From positions 1 through 32,600 of the forward strand of contig JACQGL010000197.1 of NCBI GenBank assembly GCA_016199525.1: DNA of 32,600 nt, written 5' to 3'. Source of the DNA: Armatimonadota bacterium. GTDB lineage: Bacteria; Armatimonadota; SYMT01; JACQGL01. Made by a program: the position numbers and the translations under genes. Of the stretch, positions 26,473 through 32,600 are shown piece by piece. The notes beneath the pieces were generated by a model that worked only from the letters and a program-made list of their open reading frames with translations, had not been told where the DNA came from and did not search any database. The stretch's first letter is position 1. The number at the start of each line of letters is the position of its first letter.

Positions 26473-27321
26473 GTGAGCCGCAAGCCACCCCGTTCTCTCC
26501 CATACACGGACCTGAAACCCGCCCTCTGGCGAGAATACGAGGAGATCCTCACCGGGTCCCTCTGGATCTTTCCCACCCGCTATCGAGGCGATGGACACGC
26601 GCTGGAGTACCACGGCAACTTTGTGCCGCAGATCGCCACCCAAACGCTGCTGCGGTTCACCCGCCCGGGCGACGTGGTGCTCGATCTGTTCCTGGGAGCA
26701 GGAACGACCGCCGTGGAGGCGGTGCGGCTGGGACGGCGGTGCGTGGGGATCGAGCTGCGAGCAGACCTGGTGGAGCACGTGCGCCAGAAGCTGGCCCACG
26801 CCGCCGATCAGGTAGCCCTGATCACCGAAGACGCCACGAGCCCGGCCCTTATCGCGGAGGTGCGGTCCGCCCTTGCTGCGTGGGACCGGGAGGCGGCGCA
26901 GCTGTTGATCCTGCATCCGCCCTACCACGACATCATTCCCTTTAGCCACGATCCCGCAGACCTCTCCAACGCGGGATCCGTGGCTGCCTTTCTCGACCGG
27001 TTCGCGCTCGCGGCAGAGCATGGCATCGAGCTGCTCGAGCCAGGGCGGTTCGCCGTGCTCGTGATTGGGGACACCTACCGGTCAGGCGAATGGATCCCGT
27101 TGGGCTTCCTGTGTATGGAACGGCTGCGCGCGCTGGGGCTGCGGCTGAAGTCGATCTGTGTCAAGAATATCGAAGGGAACGAAATCGGCAAGGGGCGGGC
27201 CACGCCGCTCTGGCGCTACCGCGCGCTGGCGGGCGGTTTCTACCTGTTCAAGCACGAATACGTGATGATCTTCCAGAAGAAGGACGTGCGACGCCGTGGC
27301 CTCGAACGTGGCTCCCAGTGA
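26473..27321 (+). CDS. DNA methyltransferase of the N4/N6 (amino) type, permuted, orphan
   Basis: 282 residues from the GTG chosen. The SAM-binding motif DLFLGAGTT (71-79) comes first and is preceded by HGNFVPQIATQTLLRFTRPG, which resembles the segment before motif I in beta-class enzymes. The catalytic motif appears later as HPPY (148-151) in ILHPPYHDIIPFS, a variant of DPPY. The order suggests a circular permutation. No restriction endonuclease gene is nearby, so it is an orphan modification or regulatory enzyme. The frame is open to 26269, but those upstream residues are not protein-like and overlap the argD promoter; GTG 26473 is preferred, without a good ribosome binding site. Confidence 0.78.
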   Translation: MSRKPPRSLPYTDLKPALWREYEEILTGSLWIFPTRYRGDGHALEYHGNFVPQIATQTLLRFTRPGDVVLDLFLGAGTTAVEAVRLGRRCVGIELRADLVEHVRQKLAHAADQVALITEDATSPALIAEVRSALAAWDREAAQLLILHPPYHDIIPFSHDPADLSNAGSVAAFLDRFALAAEHGIELLEPGRFAVLVIGDTYRSGEWIPLGFLCMERLRALGLRLKSICVKNIEGNEIGKGRATPLWRYRALAGGFYLFKHEYVMIFQKKDVRRRGLERGSQ

Positions 27322-27892
27322 AGGTAAGTCTCCGCGACCGGGCGCCGAGCTGGCGCTCTGGCTGCTGCCGGTGGTGGTAATGGCAGCAGCGGCGCTCACG
27401 GTGCGCGCCGCGCTGGTGAAGTCATCCGGTCCATCCGAGCCGCCGCCCGGGCAATGGAAAGCAGAGCACCTGCGTCCCGAGCACTGGGGCCTGCCGACCC
27501 TACCCGGCGCCTATGATTTCCACTCCCTCGAGGGACCGCCGCCCAACGGGTCGGCTGCCTACCGCCTGCGCTCCGGCACCGCCGCCAGCGCTGCCCGCTT
27601 CTACCGTCGCCACCTCGTCGCTGCCGGCTGGAAGATCGTGCAGGAGCTGGAGCAGGTGTACCCGCTGCCCGAGGGAGCGCCCGGGCCCACCGGGAAAGGC
27701 CAGTCGCCCGGCAGGCGGCTCATCGCCGTGGACCGTGCCGGTGACCGGTTGCTCATCGCCAACTTCGTGACGCGGCCGGACCCCACGGCAGCATTAGACG
27801 TGGCGCTGGGGATCAGCCGGCTATCCGAATCGCCGTTCAGGAACAGTAGTCGGTTATTTCCCCAAACAGACTCGCGGCCGGAGTGCCGGTGA
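27296..27892 (+). CDS. Single-pass membrane protein of unknown function
   Basis: 198 residues: a short N-terminal tail, one membrane segment (about 18-41, LALWLLPVVVMAAAALTVRA) and an extracytoplasmic domain. Within it, AAYRLRSGTAASAARFYRRH and LVAAGWKIVQELEQVYPLP resemble small domains in which a peptide chain displays a step-wise residue pattern for ligand or partner contact, but I do not recognise a family. The GTG at 27296 overlaps the methyltransferase end by 26 nt; an in-frame GTG at 27308 is an alternative. The overlap suggests coupled expression. Confidence 0.65.
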   Translation: MASNVAPSEGKSPRPGAELALWLLPVVVMAAAALTVRAALVKSSGPSEPPPGQWKAEHLRPEHWGLPTLPGAYDFHSLEGPPPNGSAAYRLRSGTAASAARFYRRHLVAAGWKIVQELEQVYPLPEGAPGPTGKGQSPGRRLIAVDRAGDRLLIANFVTRPDPTAALDVALGISRLSESPFRNSSRLFPQTDSRPECR

Positions 27893-28012
27893 GTATCTCC
27901 CCCGCCACATAAACCGGCACGCCCGCACGCCCCGACACGCTAGAGGAGCAACAAGGCGGCCAGCGATCCGGGATCCCCCTATCCAGCCCCACGGCCAGAT
28001 TGTGGACCACCC

Positions 28013-28183
28013 ATGCTCTTCACAGGGCTCATTGCTGGCGGGCCTAGCGCCCGTACGGGGGATGTCGGGGAACCCTGGGACGAGGACACGGTGAGCCGGT
28101 ACCGGGTGGCGGCGGAGCGGTACGGAGTGAGGGCGGTGTGGGGGTGGAATGAGCGCGGAAAGAGCGCACCAGATGCCCCCTAA
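28013..28183 (+). CDS. Possible small protein or gene remnant
   Basis: 56 residues starting MLFTGLIAGGPSARTGDVGE and continuing with a protein-like helix (DTVSRYRVAAERYGVRAVWG). The composition looks coding, unlike the flanking DNA, but there is no ribosome binding site and no recognised family. It may be the remaining end of a disrupted gene. Confidence 0.3.
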   Translation: MLFTGLIAGGPSARTGDVGEPWDEDTVSRYRVAAERYGVRAVWGWNERGKSAPDAP

Positions 28184-28211
28184 TGCGTGGTCGCGCACTT
28201 CCACCAGATGC

Positions 28212-28240
28212 CGCCGCTAGCGTAGGCATTGCCTGCCTGT
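28212..28240 (+). repeat. Short relative of the 21348-21492 element
   Basis: The stretch CTAGCGTAGGCATTGCCTGC continues with CTGTAT. It shares TAGCGyAGGCAT and GCCTGCCTGyAT with the ends of the element between the OTC fusion gene and argG. Confidence 0.4.
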
Positions 28241-28361
28241 ATGTCGGGTCAACAATGATCAAGGAGAAGCGGAGCGCTCCAACGAATAGGCGCTAGGCCG
28301 TACCGACATCTGCTCCGCAGATGTCCCAGCGCCCGGCACTACCGGGGTTCATAGCCAAGCG

Positions 28362-28901
28362 ATGAGCGTTGACCAGCTGGGAGACCGCCCGCCGGTCGTG
28401 ATTCAGACCAGAAGAGGGAATAATATTCCGATAGGCCCTCGACGCTTGCCAATGTCCCCCGATCACGTAGCATTGGCAGAGCGGCAGTTTGAGGGCATCA
28501 TAAAACCGACAGCCCCGCTGCCAGGGGATCTGATCAAGCGCCGAGGACCAAGCCACGACTACAACTGCCACGGGCTCACCTTCCTGGTGAGGAGGGGCTG
28601 GTTAGATGATTTAGACCACCCTAATGCTGTGGACTTGGTTCTTGCGGACGACGGATACCGGGAGGTCCCCCTCAATGAGACGCAGCCTGGCGATATTGTT
28701 GTATACCGTGCCAGAAGCAGATTGATCCTACATACAGGTATCGTGATCTGGATGGATAAGGGTGAGCGCCCCCGCGCGCCTTGGGTGCTGAGCAAGTGGG
28801 GCTCCTTTGGGGAATACATCCATCGGTACAACAACGTTAGCCAGAAGATTTGGGGCGATGGCGCCCCCTGCTTCATGCGGGAGGCCTGTGATGAAGGCTG
28901 A
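28362..28901 (+). CDS. NlpC/P60-like (papain-fold) hydrolase, DUF7689-like
   Basis: 179 residues. A probable catalytic dyad is seen: Cys69 in DYNCHGLTFLV and His124 in LHTGIVI, with the TQPGDIVVY strand between them and a conserved-looking SKWG (144-147) in place of the third residue. This order (Cys, GDIVVY, His, then polar residue) is that of NlpC/P60-like amidases and peptidases; the best guess for the exact family is DUF7689, from memory. There is no signal peptide. The codons include AGA, AGG and ATA more often than neighbours, and GC is lower, suggesting transfer. It overlaps the next gene by 11 nt. An effector, toxin or processing role is possible but unproven. No ribosome binding site supports the chosen ATG. 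Confidence 0.7.
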   Translation: MSVDQLGDRPPVVIQTRRGNNIPIGPRRLPMSPDHVALAERQFEGIIKPTAPLPGDLIKRRGPSHDYNCHGLTFLVRRGWLDDLDHPNAVDLVLADDGYREVPLNETQPGDIVVYRARSRLILHTGIVIWMDKGERPRAPWVLSKWGSFGEYIHRYNNVSQKIWGDGAPCFMREACDEG

Positions 28902-29457
28902 CCAGCTGTTTGGCAGTATCGAGAGCGGGTCTGTCCACGCCGAACTAGGACTGGCGAGCACCACACGGACGCTTCTGCTTTTCCTGAAGGAGAATAAGAT
29001 TGTGCAGTCTGCGAGGCGCCAGCTCGATCCAGAGGACATTACCCTCCTGCTTGAACGGGCTTTGAGCCTGTATGAGCGCCCCGGACCGCCAGGATACGCA
29101 CATCCCAGCGACTTGGCGTTGTGCGCTTACCTCTACCTGCTCGCGGATACGGCCCACGTAGAAGCCCAGAAGCTGATCGAGCGCATCGCCTCGGAAGGAC
29201 GAAGGGAGTTCGCTGCGGCGAGTGCAGTCGCTAGGTACTTTACTCGCCTGGGATCCAGCACAACCCTGGCTCACGTGAACAAGAACCCCGAGGTGTTCGT
29301 CTTCGCGGGCAGAGCGGCGGAGTGGGCCGCCACGACACCCCGGGTGTCACCAATGCCCGAAGGTAATGTGCTTAGCGAGAATCCGGCCTTGCTGTGCGTT
29401 GCCAGTACCCGGCAGGCCTCTGCTGGCCGAGCGGCTACGGTGCAGACCCATGCCTAG
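28891..29457 (+). CDS. Unknown helical protein in the three-gene cassette
   Basis: 188 residues, mainly helical up to about 135 (ITLLLERALSLYERPGPPGY; LALCAYLYLLADTAHVEAQK; EFAAASAVARYFTR), with a flexible C-terminus. No family is recognised. The ATG at 28891 has GGGAGG 6 nt upstream and overlaps the preceding stop by 11 nt, so translation is probably coupled. As a small helical partner of an NlpC-like protein it could be an inhibitor, immunity protein or adaptor; this is inference from position only. Confidence 0.68.
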   Translation: MKADQLFGSIESGSVHAELGLASTTRTLLLFLKENKIVQSARRQLDPEDITLLLERALSLYERPGPPGYAHPSDLALCAYLYLLADTAHVEAQKLIERIASEGRREFAAASAVARYFTRLGSSTTLAHVNKNPEVFVFAGRAAEWAATTPRVSPMPEGNVLSENPALLCVASTRQASAGRAATVQTHA

Positions 29458-29959
29458 GCTTCTCGACTTTGTTCCCTGCGTAAGGGCTGTCGTCGATCTG
29501 TTCACGAACAACGTAACGTTGATCTTCCTAGCGGAATCCGTGCAGCCAGTGGAGCTTGAGGCATCTGGCGAGCCGCCGCTGGAGGTGCAGGAGGTACGTT
29601 ACGCGTCCCCGGGCTTCATGCTCTTCACCCATTGGTGGCGCGAGGAGGGCGAAGAGGATCAATCGTTCGAGCAACGTGTTACTATCGTCGCTCCTGATGG
29701 TACAGAGACCCTGTTGCAGATGCCAACCGAATTCACGCTTACGCGCCCGTTCCATCGAGTGTTCCACCAGCAGACCGGCTTCATCGGCCTGCGGATGGCA
29801 GGCACCTACTGGCTGCGACTGTATCTTCGGCGCACCGGCACCACAGAATGGGGACGACAGGTGGCGGAACGCCCGTTTATCGTTCAAGAGATACCGGCCT
29901 CGCCGTCGCCTACACAAGACGCTGGCGGAGAAGGAGAAGAACCCACCGCTGTCGCCTGA
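29450..29959 (+). CDS. Unknown beta-rich protein, possibly DUF6941-like
   Basis: 169 residues. The opening (CVRAVVDLFTNNVTLIFLAE) and following strands (QRVTIVAPDGTETLLQMPTE; RMAGTYWLRLYLRRTGTTEW; RPFIVQEIP) suggest a beta-sandwich. The pattern recalls small DUF6941-type proteins, whose role is unknown. The C-terminus is acidic and disordered. The ATG at 29450 overlaps the previous stop by 8 nt, completing a three-gene overlapping cassette. It runs toward the argB side, ending one nucleotide from the opposite small frame. Confidence 0.65.
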   Translation: MPRLLDFVPCVRAVVDLFTNNVTLIFLAESVQPVELEASGEPPLEVQEVRYASPGFMLFTHWWREEGEEDQSFEQRVTIVAPDGTETLLQMPTEFTLTRPFHRVFHQQTGFIGLRMAGTYWLRLYLRRTGTTEWGRQVAERPFIVQEIPASPSPTQDAGGEGEEPTAVA

Positions 29960-30223
29960 TCATTGCGAGCGTGCGGAACGGTCGTCTATGGTGCTACCCC
30001 TCATTATCCCGTTCGACTGGGCGAGGTCACCAGGGCAGGCCCCACAGATCGGTTGTCGATCCCTCACCCGAAGCATCCTCGCCTCCTGATCCCACCCCAA
30101 CCGCCACCCTGTCGCGGCGGCCAACACCCGCACTGGCACCCGCGCGTGCCCTTCCTCGATCCTTGTCGCTACTGGCCTGCTCCGACCGTCCGCCAGCCGC
30201 AGGCCCACCTCGTCATCGCTCAC
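29960..30223 (-). CDS. Small stalk-domain-like protein after argB
   Basis: 87 residues. The middle (ARVPVRVLAAATGWRLGWDQ with MLRVRD) matches the VPlRalaealGaxvxWd pattern of the copper-amine-oxidase N-terminal/stalk domain. That domain is usually found in secreted proteins, but no signal peptide is present here. The start GTG at 30223 lies 2 nt after the argB stop, so it could be translated by re-initiation. It may be a fragment of a larger gene that lost its N-terminus when the cluster was rearranged. Alternatively the resemblance is by chance. Confidence 0.45.
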   Translation of the reverse strand: MSDDEVGLRLADGRSRPVATRIEEGHARVPVRVLAAATGWRLGWDQEARMLRVRDRQPICGACPGDLAQSNGIMRGSTIDDRSARSQ

Positions 30224-30225
30224 GT

Positions 30226-31086
30226 TCAGAGGCGGATCATCGTCCCGATCCCGCGATCGGTGAACAGCTCGGTCAGGAGGGCGTGCGGGCGGCGGCCGTC
30301 AATAATATGGGCACGGGGAACGCCGCCTTCCAGCGCCATCAGGCAGGCCTCCACCTTGGGGATCATCCCTCGCTCTACGCAGCCGCTCGCCAGCAGCTCG
30401 CGCGCGCGGGCGATGCCGATCTCGGAGAGCAGCGACTCGGGGCGCTGGACGTCTTCCAGCAGGCCCGGCACGTCCGTTAACAGGATCAGCTTCTCGGCCC
30501 GCAACGCCGCCGCCAGCCGCCCCGCGACGTGGTCGGCATTGATGTTCAACGTCTCCCCCTCCTCGCCCATGGCCACCGAAGAGATCACGGGGATAAACCC
30601 GTGCTCGGCGAGGGGCTCGAGCACTTCTGTGTTGACCTGCGTCACTTCGCCAACGAAGCCCAGATCGGTATCTCCCACCTTGAGCCGCCGCGCGACGAAC
30701 AGGTTTCCGTCCTTCCCCGAGAGTCCGACCGCCTTGCCACCCTGCCGGTGGATCATAGAGACGATCCCCTTGTTGGTCTTGCCCGTCAGGACCATCTCCA
30801 CGATTTCGACCGTCTCCGCGTCTGTGACCCGCAGGCCGCCCACGAAAGTGGGCACCTTGCCCACTTTCTTCATCGCCTCGGTGACTTCCGGGCCGCCGCC
30901 GTGGACAAGCACCGGCCGGATGCCGACGAAGTGGAGTAGCACGACCCCCTGGATGACCGATTGTTTGAGGCGCTCGTCCGCCATGGCGGCGCCGCCGTAC
31001 TTGATGACGAGCGATTTGCCATGGTAGCGCCGTAGATAGGGCAGAGCCTCGGCCAGGACCTGCGCGCGTTCCTCTTCGCTGATCAC
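30226..31086 (-). CDS. argB: Acetylglutamate kinase
   Basis: 286 residues. It phosphorylates N-acetylglutamate, the usual feedback-controlled step when argJ recycles acetyl groups. Present are the phosphate-binding KYGGAAM (29-35), VHGGGPEV, and the nucleotide-side GKTNKGIV and LLTDVPGL segments. The N-terminal helix (ISEEERAQVLAEALPYLRRY) is the type found in arginine-inhibited enzymes. The start is GTG 31086, overlapping the argJ stop in a GTGA; the open frame upstream belongs to argJ in another register. Confidence 0.96.
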   Translation of the reverse strand: MISEEERAQVLAEALPYLRRYHGKSLVIKYGGAAMADERLKQSVIQGVVLLHFVGIRPVLVHGGGPEVTEAMKKVGKVPTFVGGLRVTDAETVEIVEMVLTGKTNKGIVSMIHRQGGKAVGLSGKDGNLFVARRLKVGDTDLGFVGEVTQVNTEVLEPLAEHGFIPVISSVAMGEEGETLNINADHVAGRLAAALRAEKLILLTDVPGLLEDVQRPESLLSEIGIARARELLASGCVERGMIPKVEACLMALEGGVPRAHIIDGRRPHALLTELFTDRGIGTMIRL

Positions 31087-32288
31087 GTGGTATACTCGGC
31101 GTTTATCTTCACGTACTCGTACGTCAGGTCGCAGGTCCACACGGTGGCGGACGCCCGCCCGACGCCGAGATCGAGGGTGAGGCTAACTTCGGGGTGGTTC
31201 AGTGCGGCGCGCGCGGCATCCCGATCAAAAGGCACGGGCTCCCCGTCGCGCACCGTGGGGATGCCGGCGATCTCCAGAGAGAGGCGGGCGGGATCGAGCG
31301 CCGCGGCGGATCTCCCCGCTGCCGCCACAATGCGGCCCCAGTTGGGATCGTTACCGAAGAACGCCGTCTTCACGAGCGGCGAGTTGGCGATTGTCCGGGC
31401 CGCCTGCCGTGCCTGGGCGGGGCTGCGGGCGCCGGTTACCCGCACCTCGATCAGCTTCGTGGCGCCCTCCCCATCCCGGGCCAGCTCTTTCGCCAGGTGG
31501 ACGCAGACCTGCGTAAGAGCCGCTTCGAATGCCCGGTGAGCCGGAGATCCCGGCCGCACCGTCAGGCCAGAGGCCCCGTTCGCCAGCAGGAAGACGCTAT
31601 CGTTGGTACTCGTGTCCCCGTCCACGGTTACACAATTGAAGGACTGCTCGGCCACCGTGCGCAGGGTAGACTGGAGCACCTCCGGCCACACCTGGACGTC
31701 GGTGGTAAGAAACGCCAGCATTGTGGCCAGGTGAGGGCCGATCATCCCCACCCCCTTGGCAATACCGCCCACGCGCGCCGCGCAGCCGCCGTCCAGGAAC
31801 TCCACGGCGTATTCCTTCGGGCGGGTATCGGTGGTCATGATCGCCCGAGCGGCGGCGCTCCCCTCGGCGATCAGCTCCCGCGCCGCGACACGGATGCCCG
31901 CCTCTACCCGCTCCATGGGCAGCGGATTGCCGATGACACCGGTAGATGCCACCAGCACCTCGTCGGGCTCGATGCCCAGGGCCTCGGCGGTGAGCGCGGC
32001 CATCCGCCGCGCATCGGCCAACCCTTGCGCACCCGTGAGGCAGTTCGCGTTGCCGCTGTTGCAGACGATGGCCCGCGCACGGCCATCCTGGAGGTGCTCC
32101 CGCGACACCTGAACGGGCGCGGCGACGATGCGGTTGGTGGTGAACACCCCGGCGGCGCTGGCAGGCAGATCGGAAACGACCAGAGCCACGTCGGGGAGGC
32201 CAGAGGACTTGATCCCCGCGGTAACACCGGCGGCTCGATAGCCGCGTGGAGCGCAAACGGACCCCGATACCTGAGTCAGCGCGGCCAT
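31083..32288 (-). CDS. argJ: Bifunctional ornithine acetyltransferase / N-acetylglutamate synthase
   Basis: 401 residues. It moves the acetyl group from acetylornithine to glutamate, making the pathway cyclic. The self-cleavage site KGVGMIGPHLATML is present, with Thr189 as the new N-terminal nucleophile, and the closing ends show GNDPNWGRI and the C-terminal GRASATVWTCDLTYEYVKIN typical of ArgJ. The ATG at 32288 is chosen because the conserved N-terminus (SGSVCAPRGYRAAGVTAGIK) begins just after; the longer frame to 32408 runs through the promoter. No ribosome binding site is evident. It is the first arg gene on the minus strand; argC, often its neighbour, is not seen. Confidence 0.96.
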   Translation of the reverse strand: MAALTQVSGSVCAPRGYRAAGVTAGIKSSGLPDVALVVSDLPASAAGVFTTNRIVAAPVQVSREHLQDGRARAIVCNSGNANCLTGAQGLADARRMAALTAEALGIEPDEVLVASTGVIGNPLPMERVEAGIRVAARELIAEGSAAARAIMTTDTRPKEYAVEFLDGGCAARVGGIAKGVGMIGPHLATMLAFLTTDVQVWPEVLQSTLRTVAEQSFNCVTVDGDTSTNDSVFLLANGASGLTVRPGSPAHRAFEAALTQVCVHLAKELARDGEGATKLIEVRVTGARSPAQARQAARTIANSPLVKTAFFGNDPNWGRIVAAAGRSAAALDPARLSLEIAGIPTVRDGEPVPFDRDAARAALNHPEVSLTLDLGVGRASATVWTCDLTYEYVKINAEYTT

Positions 32289-32354
32289 GGCAGTAGGGGA
32301 ACGGGAGGCCGGGGCCGGAGGAAACAACGCGCCGCCTGCCGGGAACGATACGGG

Positions 32355-32383
32355 ATTATACCTCAGCGCCGGCTGGGGGTCAA
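32355..32383 (-). promoter_or_regulatory. Near-consensus sigma-70 promoter of argJB
   Basis: On the minus strand TTGACC (32383-32378), a 17-nt spacer and TATAAT (32360-32355). The start of transcription would be near 32348, giving a leader of about 60 nt before argJ. No ARG-box-like operator was recognised. Confidence 0.88.
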
Positions 32384-32600
32384 CTGTGGCCGTGCCCGAA
32401 GGTAGCACGCCAGAAGGGATTCATGCCGCCAGCAGCGCTCTTCGAATGGTCTCATCCCAAGAACCGTGGCGCGGCATGCACACAGCCGCGCCACGGCATC
32501 TCCGTTCGCAGGCTTCCACCCTCGTCCTCGCTTCTTCAGCCGCCGGCCGATCAGGATCTCACCGCTCTTCTCCACCGCCGCCGAGCTGATCCACTCCCCG
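32363..32600 (-). CDS. C-terminal end of a possible transposase (partial)
   Basis: The minus frame is open from the window edge to a stop at 32363, about 79 residues. The segment EKSGEILIGRRLKKRGRGW followed by a small-residue/Ala/Leu-spaced stretch resembles the last part of ISKra4/UPF0236-like transposases (RR-K-x-G-x-x-W...A...L). The later part looks degraded, and the stop lies within the argJ promoter. A perfect 12-bp inverted repeat (32464-32475 with 32485-32496) falls inside it. Assignment is tentative. Confidence 0.35.
   Translation of the reverse strand, partial: GEWISSAAVEKSGEILIGRRLKKRGRGWKPANGDAVARLCACRATVLGMRPFEERCWRHESLLACYLRARPQLTPSRR
32464..32496. repeat. Perfect 12-bp inverted repeat with a 9-nt loop
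   Basis: CCGTGGCGCGGC and GCCGCGCCACGG are exact reverse complements around ATGCACACA. There is no T-tract. It lies upstream of the argJ promoter and could be a terminator-like structure, a protein-binding palindrome or part of a mobile-element end. Confidence 0.55.

Larger units (their letters stand above)
27893..28361. other. Long gap between the membrane-protein gene and the three-gene cassette
   Basis: It contains a possible small frame at 28013-28183, a short relative of the 21348 element at 28212-28240 and a perfect hairpin GACATCTGC-TCC-GCAGATGTC (28305-28325) 37 nt before the next gene. The hairpin has no T-tract. No strong promoter was found; TTGCCT...AACAAT near 28230-28256 is only a weak candidate. 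Confidence 0.5.

Overview
This is a GC-rich bacterial window of 32.6 kb. The organism is most likely a non-model phylum such as Armatimonadota or a Chloroflexota-like lineage. I infer this from the combination of a tmk-darA-holB block, a SpoIIIAA/Ycf45-type R3H ATPase, sigma-54 regulation, a GH127 glycosidase, PrcB-like domains and several Clp N-domain proteins. No rRNA or tRNA gene was found, so the assignment is weak.

Layout. (1) 1-956: the C-terminal end of an unidentified gene, then an HD-domain hydrolase. (2) 1023-5718: a compact sigma-54 regulatory operon made of a soluble hybrid histidine kinase with a zinc ribbon, RpoN (with an unusual four-cysteine cluster) and an NtrC-type activator. 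(3) 5809-8604, minus strand: a GH1-like glycosidase and a secreted protein with three PrcB-like domains. (4) 8841-10261: FAD and [2Fe-2S] subunits of a molybdenum hydroxylase without the catalytic subunit. (5) 10262-10876: a gap holding a near-consensus promoter, about 200 nt of transcribed-looking sequence and an intrinsic terminator, a good candidate small RNA or leader. (6) 10877-16654: R3H ATPase, thymidylate kinase, DarA (c-di-AMP receptor), DNA polymerase III delta-prime, a PH-like/zinc-ribbon/TPR protein and a coiled-coil protein. (7) 16789-18711: a GH127-type glycosidase. (8) 18715-32288, minus strand: arginine biosynthesis, in transcription order argJ, argB, then argD, a Clp N-domain gene, a Clp N-domain x3/ornithine carbamoyltransferase fusion, argG and argH. 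It is split between argB and argD by an oppositely oriented block (26473-29959) with a DNA methyltransferase, a membrane protein and a tightly overlapping three-gene cassette of different base composition.

The most striking feature is the continuous reading frame joining six Clp-N half-repeats to a complete ornithine carbamoyltransferase, next to a second Clp-N gene. The ClpC N-domain is known to bind phosphoarginine, and three of the six half-repeats keep the glutamate used for this, so a link between arginine synthesis and arginine-based protein quality control is an attractive but untested idea. The argD half of the cluster has its own strong promoter followed by a roughly 205-nt leader ending in an intrinsic terminator, an attenuator-like layout. 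Several intergenic gaps carry imperfect inverted repeats that look like dispersed elements.
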